Positions 43,064-52,248 of a DNA stretch of 64,000 nucleotides are shown piece after piece. Numbering within the stretch: the stretch's first letter is position 1; every line of letters starts with the position of its first letter. The translations under genes and the position numbers were made by a program. The stretch spans positions 1 to 64,000 of the forward strand of contig JAEYAR010000108.1 of NCBI GenBank assembly GCA_023404715.1, given 5' to 3'. The notes below the pieces were generated by a model that was given only the letters and a program-made list of their open reading frames with translations, made no database searches and was not told the origin of the DNA. This DNA comes from Bacillota bacterium. Lineage in GTDB: Bacteria; Bacillota; Clostridia; Christensenellales; Aristaeellaceae.

Positions 43064-44059
43064 TCAGCGGTTTCCCGCCAGGCGGACGTCCTTGCCCGCA
43101 AAGCGCAGCATGAGCGTGAAGCGCTTGTCGAGCAGGCGCGAGGCCACGCGTTCGGTGTAGGCGGCCTGCAGCTCCATCGGCATGAGGTTGGTGCTGACGA
43201 CCGTGTGGCGCTCGCGGATCGTGCGTTCGTTGAGGATGTGATATAGGTACTCGATCGTCACGTTTTCGATCATGGGCTCAGTGCCCAGATCGTCCAGCAG
43301 CAGCAGGCCGCAGTCGCGCATCTCGTCCACGGTCTGCGCGTCCTGCCCGTTCCAATGATAGCGGCGCATGACCTCGACGAGCCGGTAGGCGGTGATGCGC
43401 AGCACCGTATAGCCGCGCTCGAGCACGCGCTGGGCGATGCAGTTCATAAGGAACGTCTTGCCCAGGCCCGATTTGCCGCACATGAGCAGGTTGCGGACGG
43501 GTCCGTTGGGGAATTCGTCTGCGTATTGCTCGCACTTTTCGCGCATGCGCAGCATGTAGGCCCGCTGCGTAAAATCAGAGCCCGGCAGCTTTTCGTCGGG
43601 GAACACGCGCGCGTCGAACGTCTCGAAGTTTTCGCGGTCCAGGCCCGTCAGGTTTTCATCCTGATACAGGCGGTTCATCACGCGCTGGCGCAGGCATGCG
43701 CACTGCTCGTGGATGGGCTCGCCCACATAGCCCGTGTCGCGGCAGGCTGCGCAGCGGTAGACGGGCTGCAGGTAATCCTCCGCCAGGCCCAGACGTGAGA
43801 GCTCCGCGCGAAGGGCGCGGTTTAACGCGTCCAGCTCCGCCTCCAAGCCGTCGGCGATGCGATGCGCCTCCTCGGGGCTCGAGAAAGCCGCGCGCATGCG
43901 GGCGTAGAAGATCTCCTCGCGGCGCCCCAGCAGGCGGGCGGCCTGCGGCGAGCGAGCGGAGACCTCCTGGCGGCGGCGCAGCTCCTCCCGGCGGTTGAGC
44001 GCGCGTTGGTTTTCGTATTCTGCGAGCAGCTCCCGCAGGACGTTTTCACGGCTGATCAT
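43064..44059 (-). CDS. DnaC/DnaI-like helicase loader ATPase
   Basis: A 331-residue AAA+ protein. An N-terminal coiled region is followed by a zinc-finger-like pair of CxxC motifs (YRCAACRDTGYVG and EQCACLRQ), then Walker A GKSGLGKTF and Walker B LLLLDDLGTEP. It should load the replicative helicase with the DnaD-like protein encoded upstream, whose stop codon overlaps its start (ATGA). The zinc site and ATPase layout match DnaI/DnaC of Firmicutes. Confidence 0.9.
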   Translation of the reverse strand: MISRENVLRELLAEYENQRALNRREELRRRQEVSARSPQAARLLGRREEIFYARMRAAFSSPEEAHRIADGLEAELDALNRALRAELSRLGLAEDYLQPVYRCAACRDTGYVGEPIHEQCACLRQRVMNRLYQDENLTGLDRENFETFDARVFPDEKLPGSDFTQRAYMLRMREKCEQYADEFPNGPVRNLLMCGKSGLGKTFLMNCIAQRVLERGYTVLRITAYRLVEVMRRYHWNGQDAQTVDEMRDCGLLLLDDLGTEPMIENVTIEYLYHILNERTIRERHTVVSTNLMPMELQAAYTERVASRLLDKRFTLMLRFAGKDVRLAGNR

Positions 44060-45576
44060 GCGTTCCCTCCGTCCTCGTCCTTCATGATGTCAAAGAAGAG
44101 CGCGTCTAGCTCTTCCTCCGAATACTGACGCTGGGCGTAGCGGTGCTTGGCGACCTCCTTGACCGGGCGCGCGGCGGGCGCTGCCGGCGTCGCCTGTGCG
44201 CCGGGTACGGGCGAGGGGACGCCCCGGCGGTCGTGCTCCGCCTTGGCGCGCGCGGCGTCGTGGATGCCCGCCGCGTTCCAGCTCTGCACGATCCGGTCGA
44301 TAAAGGGCATGGGCGACTTGGCGCCGACGGCGTAGCCCGCCGCGAGCAGCAGCACGTCCTGGGGCATGCCCAGCTGATCCTGCCAGCGGTGCAGCAGCTG
44401 GCGGTCCGCGGCGGAGGGGCGGCCCTCGATCCCCGCGGCCTCATAGAGCTGCATAAGCTGGCGGTTATCCCGCTGCACGGCGCGCAGGTAATCCTCCGCG
44501 GCCGCGCGCGTGTAAAGGCCCTTTTGCTTCCAGGCGTCCAACCGCTGCCCGACGGAGTCGAGGCTGTTGCCGCCGTTGTGGTGCGCCACCTGCGCGGCGA
44601 GCAGGATGGCCTCCCACTCAAAGCCCTGCGTCTGCCAAAGCGATATGACCTCCACGTCGTGCGGGGTAGGGGAGACGCTGCGCCGCCCGAGCTGAGCGAG
44701 CAGTTCGCGCGCCGGGGCCATGGCCTGCTGCTCCTGGGTGAGGCGCGCGGCGATCTCGCCCGCGTCTCGCGCGCCGAGCTTGTGCTGGCGGCTGAGGATG
44801 CCGTCCAGGTAGGCCATGGTCGGCGTGCCCTTCGTCGTCTCGCGGCAGGCCTCGAGCACGGCCTCGGCGGTGAAGCCCCAATCCTTCACCCACTTGGAAA
44901 AGAGCGCTTCCTCGTCCAGCGAGGGCTCGCGGCGTTGGCCGAGGCGGCGCAGCACGCGGCGCAGGTCCTGCTTCATCTGCTTGGAGGAGCGCGTCATCTC
45001 CTCTACGTCCTCGATGGTCGCCACGCCGCTTTGCGCCCACTCGCGCGCGAGGGCGTCCGCCTTTTCAAAGGAGAAGCGGATGCCGTACAGGTCGATACAG
45101 TGGCGGATGAGCATCAGCACGACCTCCTGCGGCAGCTCGAGAAGCTCCATCCAGTCGTAGATGCGCTGATAATCCTGCTCGTAAATCTTACGCTTCTTGT
45201 CAAAGAGGTTGCGCAGCTCTTCGTTGAAGTCGCGGTAGCGGTACAGGTCCTGCGAGGGGTCCGTGCCCGCGCTCAGCTGCGCCTGCTTGAGGTTTTTGTA
45301 GGCATAGGAGGGTGGATTGTCGCTGATGCGCCGCACGGTCCCCTGGCGCTCCCAATACTGGAACGCGCGGAAGACGGCGTCCTCCTCCATGCCCAGATCC
45401 TTGGCCATGGCGCTCAGGCTCATGCGCTCGGCCGGGTGATAGCACTGCATCAGGCCGTAGATGTAGACCTTGACGAAATCGCCCGGCGCGCGCAGCATGT
45501 ATTCTTGGATGTACAGGTTTTCGAGCGGCGTGCAGTCGAAGAGGGCGTACGGGTCCTGAAACGTGCAAAATGGCAT
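44056..45576 (-). CDS. DnaD-domain replication initiation protein
   Basis: A 506-residue protein. The N-terminal winged helix (NLYIQEYMLRAPGDFVKVYI and LSLSAMAKDLGMEEDAV-like segment) and two or more DnaD-type helical domains with the YxxxIxxW pattern (WVKDWGFTAEAVLEAC, WQTQGFEWEAILLA, WQDQLGMPQDVLLLA) are visible. It bridges DnaA and the helicase loader during initiation and restart. The downstream loader gene is translationally coupled. Start 45576 follows GGAGAGAATGCC; the frame extends 42 codons further without an RBS. Confidence 0.88.
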   Translation of the reverse strand: MPFCTFQDPYALFDCTPLENLYIQEYMLRAPGDFVKVYIYGLMQCYHPAERMSLSAMAKDLGMEEDAVFRAFQYWERQGTVRRISDNPPSYAYKNLKQAQLSAGTDPSQDLYRYRDFNEELRNLFDKKRKIYEQDYQRIYDWMELLELPQEVVLMLIRHCIDLYGIRFSFEKADALAREWAQSGVATIEDVEEMTRSSKQMKQDLRRVLRRLGQRREPSLDEEALFSKWVKDWGFTAEAVLEACRETTKGTPTMAYLDGILSRQHKLGARDAGEIAARLTQEQQAMAPARELLAQLGRRSVSPTPHDVEVISLWQTQGFEWEAILLAAQVAHHNGGNSLDSVGQRLDAWKQKGLYTRAAAEDYLRAVQRDNRQLMQLYEAAGIEGRPSAADRQLLHRWQDQLGMPQDVLLLAAGYAVGAKSPMPFIDRIVQSWNAAGIHDAARAKAEHDRRGVPSPVPGAQATPAAPAARPVKEVAKHRYAQRQYSEEELDALFFDIMKDEDGGNA

Positions 45577-45708
45577 GCGGCATTCTCTCCTGATTCGATC
45601 GAAATAGGCTATATCGCTATGATAACACAAACGCGCCCGCAATGCCAGCGCCGCGCGACGAAAGCGGCTGACCTGCGCGAACGCGTGCGTGCGCCCGCGC
45701 ACAAAGTA

Positions 45709-45717
45709 TGGTATACT
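45709..45717 (+). promoter_or_regulatory. extended -10 promoter of the tyrosine phosphatase gene
   Basis: TGG-TATACT forms an extended -10 31 bp before the start codon. No -35 hexamer is evident, as is often so for extended -10 promoters. Confidence 0.5.
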
Positions 45718-45748
45718 GATTCTATATCAAGTGGAAGGGGCGATAGGG

Positions 45749-46579
45749 ATGGGCATCGATTTCAATTTGATTCGGTCCACGCGCATCGCGCTGACGGGCC
45801 TGCAAAATACGCGAGATCTTGGCGGGTACCCCGCGTTTGGCGGGCGGCGCGTACGGCGGGGGAGGCTGATCCGCAGCGGCATGCTGATGCGCGCGCGGGA
45901 GGATGACCTAAAGCGCCTATGCGGCTTACACGGCCTGCGCACGGTGGTGGATTTTCGCACGCCCATGGAAGCGAAGCAGCAGCCGGACCCCGCGATGGAG
46001 GGCGTGCGCTACATCGACAATCCCTTGCTCGACGAGGCGAGCCTCGGCGTCACGCGAGAGCGGCAGCCGGACTTTGGGGATTACGTGAGCCAGATGCTCT
46101 TTTATGTGCGCCAGGCGGGCACGGACGTGGGCGCGTACTTTGAAAGGACGTATCCGCTGATCGCGACGGGGGCGTTTTCGGTTTGCCAGCTTCGGCGGTT
46201 TTTCGACGTGCTGCTCGCGCAGGAGGAGGGCGCGGTGCTCTACCACTGCACCGCGGGCAAGGACCGCGTGGGCACGGCCACAGCGCTCGCCCTCAGCGCG
46301 TTGGGCGTAGCGCGCGAGCTGATCTTGGCGGACTTCCTTTTCACCAACGAATGCTTGCAGGCGGAGACGGACGAGATGGTTCGCGCGGCGCGAGAGCGCA
46401 TCGGGGACGAGGCGGCCGCCGCAGGCTTGGCGGCGCTCAACTCCGTGCAGCCGCGCTATCTGGAGGCGGTGTTCGCCTCGATCGATGAAAAGTTCGGCTC
46501 GCTGGAGGACTATCTGCAAGGCGCCATGGGGCTGGATGACGCAAAGCGCTCGCGCCTGCGCGAATTATATCTGGAATGA
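45749..46579 (+). CDS. tyrosine-protein phosphatase (PF13350 type)
   Basis: A 276-residue cytoplasmic phosphatase. The phosphate-binding loop is HCTAGKDRVGTA with Cys167 as nucleophile and Arg173. The N-terminus NTRDLGGYPAFGG is typical of the Tyr_phosphatase_3 (IphP/LipA) family, whose members act on phosphotyrosine or phosphoinositides. The start at 45749 is supported by GGAAGGGG. A LysR gene follows after 34 bp. Confidence 0.9.
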   Translation: MGIDFNLIRSTRIALTGLQNTRDLGGYPAFGGRRVRRGRLIRSGMLMRAREDDLKRLCGLHGLRTVVDFRTPMEAKQQPDPAMEGVRYIDNPLLDEASLGVTRERQPDFGDYVSQMLFYVRQAGTDVGAYFERTYPLIATGAFSVCQLRRFFDVLLAQEEGAVLYHCTAGKDRVGTATALALSALGVARELILADFLFTNECLQAETDEMVRAARERIGDEAAAAGLAALNSVQPRYLEAVFASIDEKFGSLEDYLQGAMGLDDAKRSRLRELYLE

Positions 46580-46613
46580 GGGGGAGTACAATGGATAAGC
46601 GAGAGGGAACATC

Positions 46614-47510
46614 ATGACGCTTCAAACACTCTCTTACTTTGTCGCCGCGGCGGAGAGCGGCAACTTCACCAAAGCGGCTGCGCAGTGCTTTATCTCGCAG
46701 CCCGCGCTCAGCCGCGCGGTGGCGGAGCTCGAAGCGGAGATCGGCCTGCCGCTCTTTGTGCGCGGCGGCAAGATGTTGACGCTCACCGCGGCGGGCACGG
46801 CCTGTCTGGAGGAGGCCCGCAGGCTGCTGATACAGGCCGAGGGCATGGTCGGCCGCGTGCGCGAGGCGGCGAGGGGGATCCGGCGGCTCGCCGTGGGCTA
46901 TATCGTCCTGGGGCACCTCAACGTCTTTCGACGTTATGTTGATGAGGCGGCGCAGCTGGCCGACCGCTTCCCAGAGATCACGTTCGACACGGTCTATGCG
47001 GACATGCCGGATCTTAAGGCCCGGCTGCTGGACGGTAGGCTGAATTTGGCGGTATTGCCGGAGAGCTGCGCGGGCGACCTGCCTGAGCACGACCGGGCGG
47101 TGATTGGCAGCGGCGGCGCGGCGGTCATCGTCCCGCGCGGCCATCGCCTCTTCGGGCGAAGCGCAGTGCGCATTGCGGACCTGCGAGGGGAGGATTTTGT
47201 GCTCTACGATCCGCACGAGCTACCGCTCGTCAATCGGGCGTATGTGAGCGCGTGCGTCCAGGCGGGGTTTCAGCCTAGCGTCGTTAGCTATGGGCGCAAG
47301 ATGGGCGACATCGTCGCGCAGGTCGCGGGGCGCAATGCGGTAGCATTCGGCAGCACCGCCTTTCGTTATATAGAGGCGCCGGACATACGCGTCATTCCCA
47401 TTTCCGAGCGCGTGGAAGGGACGGATATTGTGCTGGTGGCGCTGCGCCAGGGGCAGGCGATGCATGAGCTGATGCTGCATCTGACGGCGATCGAACCGGT
47501 CTCGTTATGA
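46614..47510 (+). CDS. LysR family transcriptional regulator
   Basis: A 298-residue regulator. The N-terminal HTH (residues 1-60) reads YFVAAAESGNFTKAAAQC and QPALSRAVAELEAEIG, followed by a ligand-binding domain. It precedes the secreted flavin reductase on the same strand by 116 bp and is likely its regulator, responding to the electron acceptor. It may be cotranscribed with the phosphatase. Confidence 0.92.
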   Translation: MTLQTLSYFVAAAESGNFTKAAAQCFISQPALSRAVAELEAEIGLPLFVRGGKMLTLTAAGTACLEEARRLLIQAEGMVGRVREAARGIRRLAVGYIVLGHLNVFRRYVDEAAQLADRFPEITFDTVYADMPDLKARLLDGRLNLAVLPESCAGDLPEHDRAVIGSGGAAVIVPRGHRLFGRSAVRIADLRGEDFVLYDPHELPLVNRAYVSACVQAGFQPSVVSYGRKMGDIVAQVAGRNAVAFGSTAFRYIEAPDIRVIPISERVEGTDIVLVALRQGQAMHELMLHLTAIEPVSL

Positions 47511-47575
47511 TATTAACTTATCAATTGTGGTTTATCCATACGTTTTATGCATTCGTCTGAACGACGTGTTTGTAG

Positions 47576-47581
47576 TATAAT
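47576..47581 (+). promoter_or_regulatory. -10 box of the flavin reductase gene
   Basis: A perfect TATAAT lies 45 bp before the start codon in the 116-bp gap after the LysR gene. The -35 region is poor, which fits activation by the LysR regulator. Confidence 0.55.
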
Positions 47582-47626
47582 AAACGAAGAGGGCATTTTG
47601 CCCGCGATATCAAAGGAGGAGATACT

Positions 47627-49534
47627 ATGTTTGGCAAGAAGGTGCTGGCCGTCGCGATGGCGGCCGTCATGGCGCTGGGCGTGGGCTCGTTCGCCGCAGC
47701 CGAGGGCGCGGCCATGACGCCGGGCACGTACACGCAGACGGTCAACGCGATGCACGGCCCGATGACGGTCGAGGTGACCGTGAGCGCGGATAAAATCGAG
47801 TCTGTTCAAGTGACGGATCACGTCGAGACGCCTGGCGTCGGCGACCAGGCGATCAAGGACATTCCGGAGCGCATCGTCGCACAGCAGTCCCTGGCGGTGG
47901 ACGCTGTCACGGGCGTGACGATCTCCAGCCGCGCGATCGTATCGGCGGTCACCAAGTGCCTGCAGGAGGCGGGCGCGGACGTCGATGCGCTCAAGGCGGC
48001 GCCCGAGCAGACGCCCGCGGAGGCGATCGAGGCCACGGCGGACGTCGTCATCGTGGGCGGCGGCGGCGCGGGCCTCGCGGCGGCGGTCGCGGCCACGGAC
48101 GCGGGCGCGTCGGTCATTTTGATCGAAAAATCCGGCTTCCTGGGCGGCAACTCGATCGTGGCCGGCGGCATCTACAACGCGCCGGATCCCTCCAAGCAGG
48201 ATCACGCCACGAACGTCTCCGGCGACCTGGGCTCGCTCGTCGAGGCGGCCATCGCCGAGGAACCCGTGAGCGACGCGCACAAGGAATTGATGGATACGGT
48301 ACGCGCCGAGTACGAGGCGTTCCGCCAGACCGACAAGGCCATCTACGACAGCCCGAACTGGTTTGCGCTGCAGACCTGGAACGGCGGCGACAAGGTTGCT
48401 GAGCTGGACCTGGTCAAGGAGCTGACGGCGAACGCGCTCTCCAGCTTGAAATGGCTTGAGCGCATGGGTATGGAGTTTAAACCGCAGATTTCGCACGGCG
48501 GCGGCTCGCTCTACCCGCGCACGCACTCGGCCGTGAAGCCCAACGGTGTAGGGTATATCGACGCGTTCACCGAAACGCTCGCCGGCCGCGAAGGCTACAC
48601 CCAGATGATGGAGACGACCGGCAAGAGCCTCATCATGGATGGGGACAAGGTCGTCGGCGTCGTAGCGGAGGGCAAGGACGGCAATGCGGTGACCCTGCAC
48701 GCCAATAAGGGCGTCATCCTCGCGACGGGCGGCTTTGCGGGCAACGTCGAGCTGCGCCAGAAATACTGCGAGGGCGAGAAATGGCCGGATCTGAGCGCGA
48801 AGGTGCCGACCAGCAACATGCCGGCCGTCACCGGTGACGGCATTTTCATGGCCGAGGCGGCGGGCGCGCAACTCGTCAATATGGATCAGATTCAGCTGCT
48901 GCCCTACTGCAACCCGCAGACGGGCGCGACCTACGACATCATCAGCGGCGAGATCTTCGTCAACAAGGAGGGCAAGCGTTTCGTGCGTGAGGACGGACGC
49001 CGCGACGAGATGTCCAAGGGCATCATCGCTCAGACGGACGGCATCATGTACATGGTATTCAGCGCCGACAGCGCGCCGGACCCGGATACGACCCTCTCGC
49101 TGGGCGGCAAGTCGCTGAGCTATTACCTGGAAAACAATATCTCCAACTATGTAAAGGCCGATTCGCTGGCGGAGCTGGCGGAGAAGCTCGGTATGCCTGC
49201 GGACGCGCTGGAACAGACCGTGGCCGATTATAACGGCTACGTGGACGCCGGCGTAGCGGACCCGTTTGGGCGCGTATCCTACAGCGGGAAGATCGAAAAC
49301 GGCCCCTTCTACGCTTACCCGCGCAAGCCGGCCGTGCACCACACGATGGGCGGTGTGCGCATCGACGGAGAGACCCACGCATTGAATGCCGAGGGCGCCC
49401 CGATTCCGGGCCTCTACTGCGCGGGCGAGATCACCGGCAACATCCATGGCGGCAACCGTCTGGGCGGCAACGCCATCGTCGACTTCTGCGTCTTCGGTCA
49501 GATCGCGGGCACCAACGCCGCGGCGGGCAAGTAA
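47627..49534 (+). CDS. secreted FMN/FAD reductase of the fumarate/urocanate reductase family
   Basis: A 635-residue exported flavoenzyme. The signal peptide ends AAA before EGAAM. An FMN_bind domain (residues about 30-110) carries the flavinylation motif DAVTGVTISS with Thr98. The FAD-binding fold begins VVIVGGGGAGLAAAVAA and has the active-site segment SHGGGSLYPRTHS and the closing HHTMGGVRID and GGNRLGGNAIVD. Such proteins accept electrons from membrane flavin chains and reduce a small unsaturated acid outside the cell. The acceptor cannot be named. It likely allows anaerobic respiration under LysR control. Confidence 0.9.
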   Translation: MFGKKVLAVAMAAVMALGVGSFAAAEGAAMTPGTYTQTVNAMHGPMTVEVTVSADKIESVQVTDHVETPGVGDQAIKDIPERIVAQQSLAVDAVTGVTISSRAIVSAVTKCLQEAGADVDALKAAPEQTPAEAIEATADVVIVGGGGAGLAAAVAATDAGASVILIEKSGFLGGNSIVAGGIYNAPDPSKQDHATNVSGDLGSLVEAAIAEEPVSDAHKELMDTVRAEYEAFRQTDKAIYDSPNWFALQTWNGGDKVAELDLVKELTANALSSLKWLERMGMEFKPQISHGGGSLYPRTHSAVKPNGVGYIDAFTETLAGREGYTQMMETTGKSLIMDGDKVVGVVAEGKDGNAVTLHANKGVILATGGFAGNVELRQKYCEGEKWPDLSAKVPTSNMPAVTGDGIFMAEAAGAQLVNMDQIQLLPYCNPQTGATYDIISGEIFVNKEGKRFVREDGRRDEMSKGIIAQTDGIMYMVFSADSAPDPDTTLSLGGKSLSYYLENNISNYVKADSLAELAEKLGMPADALEQTVADYNGYVDAGVADPFGRVSYSGKIENGPFYAYPRKPAVHHTMGGVRIDGETHALNAEGAPIPGLYCAGEITGNIHGGNRLGGNAIVDFCVFGQIAGTNAAAGK

Positions 49535-49540
49535 GACGAT

Positions 49541-49572
49541 AGGACCGCCGAAAGGGGAATTTCGGCGGTCCT
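49541..49572 (+). terminator. terminator of the flavin reductase gene
   Basis: AGGACCGCCGAAA pairs perfectly with TTTCGGCGGTCCT; the flanks ACGAT/ATCGT extend the stem. Only a short T run follows. Confidence 0.7.
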
Positions 49573-49612
49573 TATCGTGGATAAAGAAAGCATCAAGATC
49601 CGCCTTGCGGCG

Positions 49613-49642
49613 TTGAGCGCTCCCGCCCGCGCATGGTATGCT
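49613..49642 (+). promoter_or_regulatory. promoter ahead of the Na/Pi cotransporter leader
   Basis: TTGAGC (49613-49618) and TATGCT (49637-49642) are 18 bp apart with an extended TGG before the -10. Transcription would begin about 120 nt before the cotransporter start codon. Confidence 0.5.
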
Positions 49643-49679
49643 GTATGCGTATATACAGGGGCGAAGGAGATATGCGAAG

Positions 49680-49781
49680 ATGCGCATGCTAGGGATGCAA
49701 CAGACGCAAAAGGCTTCCCTTTCGGCTTTGGCTGAAGGAGAGGCCTTTTTGCCGTCACGGGAGGATTTGTATGGGGGTTGA
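49680..49781 (+). CDS. short leader ORF overlapping the Na/Pi cotransporter start
   Basis: A 33-residue ORF that begins MRMLGMQQTQKASLSALAEG. Its ATG is 9 bp after AAGGAGA, a good RBS. It runs through the terminator-like hairpin at 49708-49750 and ends inside the start of the cotransporter gene (stop at 49779-49781, next start at 49771). Ribosomes translating it would open the hairpin, so it may be a regulatory leader peptide. It could also be chance. Confidence 0.4.
   Translation: MRMLGMQQTQKASLSALAEGEAFLPSREDLYGG
49708..49750 (+). terminator. terminator-like hairpin in the Na/Pi cotransporter leader
   Basis: AAAAGGC pairs with GCCTTTT around an inner CCTTTCGGC/GCTGAAGG stem, ending in five Ts, 20 bp before the start codon. 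Placed between the promoter and the gene, it looks like an attenuator. Confidence 0.6.
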
Positions 49782-51405
49782 GATGACGCTTTCCCTGCTG
49801 GGCGGGCTGGCGCTCTTTCTGTATGGCATGCAGATGATGAGCACGCACTTGGAGAGCGTGGCGGGAGCGAGAATGAAGGACATCCTGGAGCGGTTGACGA
49901 AGAGCCGGCTTCGCGGCGTGCTGGTGGGCGCGGGCATCACGGCGGTGATCCAATCCTCCTCGGCGACGACGGTGATGGTCGTAGGCTTCGTGAACGCGGG
50001 CCTGATGACGCTGCGCGGCGCAGTCGGCGTCATCATGGGCGCGAACATCGGCACGACGATCACGGGCCAGCTCGTCGCGCTGGACATCGGAGCGCTCGCG
50101 CCGCTGATCGCCTTTCTGGGCGTGGCGCCCTTGCTGTTTATCAAGGGTAGGCGCGCGCAGAACGTCTGCGCCATCGTCGCGGGGCTGGGCATCCTCTTTA
50201 TCGGCATGAACATGATGAGCGCCGCGCTCACGCCCCTGCGGGACGACGAGGCGTTCGTCGGCCTGATGACGCGTTTTTCCAACCCCTTGCTCGGCATCGC
50301 GGTCGGCGCGCTGTTCACGGCGGTGATCCAATCCTCGTCGGCATCGGTGGGCATTTTGCAGGCGCTGGCCATCGGGGGATTGATCGGGCTGGACGGCGCG
50401 GTCTACGTGCTCTTCGGGCAAAATATCGGCACCTGCATTACCGCGGTGCTCGCGGCGATGGGGGCGAACCGAAACGCCAAGCGAACGACGCTGATCCATC
50501 TGATGTTCAACGTCGTGGGCACGGCTTTGTTTACGTTCATCTGCATGGCGACGCCGTTCACGGGCGTGATGGCCGCCCTTTCGCCCGATAACCCCGCCGC
50601 GCAGATCGCCAACGTGCACACGGTCTTCAACGTGGCGACGGCACTGCTTTTGCTGCCCTTCGCCGACGCGCTGGCGGCGCTGGCCACGCGCATGCTGCCC
50701 GAGCGCGCGCAGGGAGAATCGGATGTGGACCGCTGGTTTGACTCCTTTTTCGCGGGGAACAAGCTGGGCGCCTCTGCGATGGCGATTGAAAGCCTCTCGC
50801 GCGACGTGCAGGCGATGCTGCGGCTGGCCTCCGGCAACGTGAGCGCGGCCTTCGCGGCCGTACAAAACGGTTGCCGGGACGGCATCGAGGCGGTCGAACG
50901 CGCGGAAGAGGAGATCGACCTGTATAACAGCCACATCTCGCAGAAGGCCTCCCGGGTGCTCTCGCTGGAGCTGGGCGCGCAGGACGTAATCAGCGTACAG
51001 CAGATTTACAAAATTACCGGCAATGTAGAGCGCATTGGCGACCACGCGATGAACATCGCCCAGTATGCACAGCACATGCGCGACAAGAAGCTGTCGCTCT
51101 CGGGCGCGGTACAGGGCGAGGTCGCCGAGATGGAGGCCGTGTGCCGCCGGGCGCTGGATGCGCTGAGCGGCGAGAGCCGCGCGCAGGCGCAACGTATATT
51201 AGGCGAAGAGCAGGTCTTCGAGCAGCGCATGGACGATACCAACCGCGCCTTTCGCGAGAATCAGATGCATCGCCTGGCGGGCGGCGTCTGCGGCGCGGAG
51301 AGCGCCATCCTTTATTCCGAAATGCTGACGGACTATGAGCGCATCGGAGACCATATTTTGAATATCGCGGAGGCGTACGCGCAGATGAATGCGGGAACCC
51401 CCTGA
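49771..51405 (+). CDS. Na/Pi cotransporter family protein with PhoU-like domain
   Basis: A 544-residue protein. The first 310 residues hold two NptA-type repeats with the signature GITAVIQSSSATTVM and FTAVIQSSSASVGI and about eight membrane helices. The C-terminal 200 residues are helical and PhoU-like (YKITGNVERIGDHAMNIAQY and YERIGDHILNIAEA). Members move sodium and phosphate or related anions; direction is uncertain. The ATG at 49771 follows GGGAGGATT. Confidence 0.92.
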   Translation: MGVEMTLSLLGGLALFLYGMQMMSTHLESVAGARMKDILERLTKSRLRGVLVGAGITAVIQSSSATTVMVVGFVNAGLMTLRGAVGVIMGANIGTTITGQLVALDIGALAPLIAFLGVAPLLFIKGRRAQNVCAIVAGLGILFIGMNMMSAALTPLRDDEAFVGLMTRFSNPLLGIAVGALFTAVIQSSSASVGILQALAIGGLIGLDGAVYVLFGQNIGTCITAVLAAMGANRNAKRTTLIHLMFNVVGTALFTFICMATPFTGVMAALSPDNPAAQIANVHTVFNVATALLLLPFADALAALATRMLPERAQGESDVDRWFDSFFAGNKLGASAMAIESLSRDVQAMLRLASGNVSAAFAAVQNGCRDGIEAVERAEEEIDLYNSHISQKASRVLSLELGAQDVISVQQIYKITGNVERIGDHAMNIAQYAQHMRDKKLSLSGAVQGEVAEMEAVCRRALDALSGESRAQAQRILGEEQVFEQRMDDTNRAFRENQMHRLAGGVCGAESAILYSEMLTDYERIGDHILNIAEAYAQMNAGTP

Positions 51406-51509
51406 TATCAAGACGGCCTCTTTTTTCATCTCGCGTTCACCTTAGCGCCATTTTTTCCCCCGGCCAATATGATATGATGTTCGGAAAAGGACGAAGCGGA
51501 GGGAACGCC

Positions 51510-52031
51510 ATGAAGAAGCGGGCGGCTTTTTATCTTGCCGGGCTGCTCTGCTGCCTGTGCATCTACGCGCTGGGGGACCGGCTCGCCCGCGACGAATCAC
51601 AGCGGCTGGCCTTTACCGATCTGGGCTTTGCCATCCGTGTGCCGGATACATGGCTTTATGAGATCGCGCAGCCCACGAACGGGGTGCTGCTCAGCGTATG
51701 GACGGGCGCGGAGGATGAGAGCCAATTCCTGTATATTACTGCCACGCAGGAGCCTACGGGCGAGAGCCTGACGGATAAGGACGAGGATGAGCTGAAGGCG
51801 CTGCTGGAGGCGATGAAGGAGGCGGGCTACGAGCAAGCGGGCACGAGCCGGGCGGGCGGCGTGACGTTTCTGTACGGCCGTTATCTCGGGGAGGACGGTT
51901 ATCCTTGGATTACCTATACAACCTGGGCAGATGGCGTACAGCTCCGCTTCGATTTCAGCGCGGACACGGGCGGCGCGCCCTTCCGCGCGCAGTGCAGGCA
52001 GATCCTATCGACGTTCACGCTGCTGTCGTAG
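51510..52031 (+). CDS. membrane-anchored or secreted protein of unknown function
   Basis: A 173-residue protein with an N-terminal hydrophobic segment (AAFYLAGLLCCLCIYALG) and an extracytoplasmic domain with FAIRVPDTWLYEIAQP and a C-terminal ILSTFTLLS. The domain resembles PsbP-like or DUF1795-type folds, but the match is weak. The start follows GGAGGGAACGCC. It is monocistronic between the cotransporter gene and a strong terminator. Confidence 0.75.
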   Translation: MKKRAAFYLAGLLCCLCIYALGDRLARDESQRLAFTDLGFAIRVPDTWLYEIAQPTNGVLLSVWTGAEDESQFLYITATQEPTGESLTDKDEDELKALLEAMKEAGYEQAGTSRAGGVTFLYGRYLGEDGYPWITYTTWADGVQLRFDFSADTGGAPFRAQCRQILSTFTLLS

Positions 52032-52084
52032 GGGAAGGGCTCTTTCACGCTCTTCAGCCGCGCCTGTCATATATCGACCTAATT

Positions 52085-52136
52085 GAAAATCCCCTGTGGC
52101 ATACCGGGTAGCAGATGCCATGGGGGATTTTCTTTT
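52085..52136 (+). terminator. strong intrinsic terminator
   Basis: GAAAATCCCCTGTGGCA pairs with TGCCATGGGGGATTTTC (one mismatch) and is followed by four Ts. Confidence 0.85.
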
Positions 52137-52248
52137 GCGTTATCCCTCAAAATCGTAGTTTTGTGCACAGAACGGATAAATGTATCGTAGAGGCGTCAAG
52201 CGGCGCAATGTTATGCTTCATACATATTAAAGAAAGGAGAGATACGAC

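Noticed and set aside
47513..49687. Long open frame (724 codons) on the minus strand
   Set aside because: It is the antisense shadow of the flavin reductase gene; the predicted protein is Arg/His-rich with no domain and no RBS. High GC content keeps many such frames open.
49498..51192. Minus-strand open frame of 564 codons across the Na/Pi cotransporter
   Set aside because: Antisense to a gene with unmistakable QSSSATT motifs; composition is Arg/His/Gln-rich as in other shadow frames.
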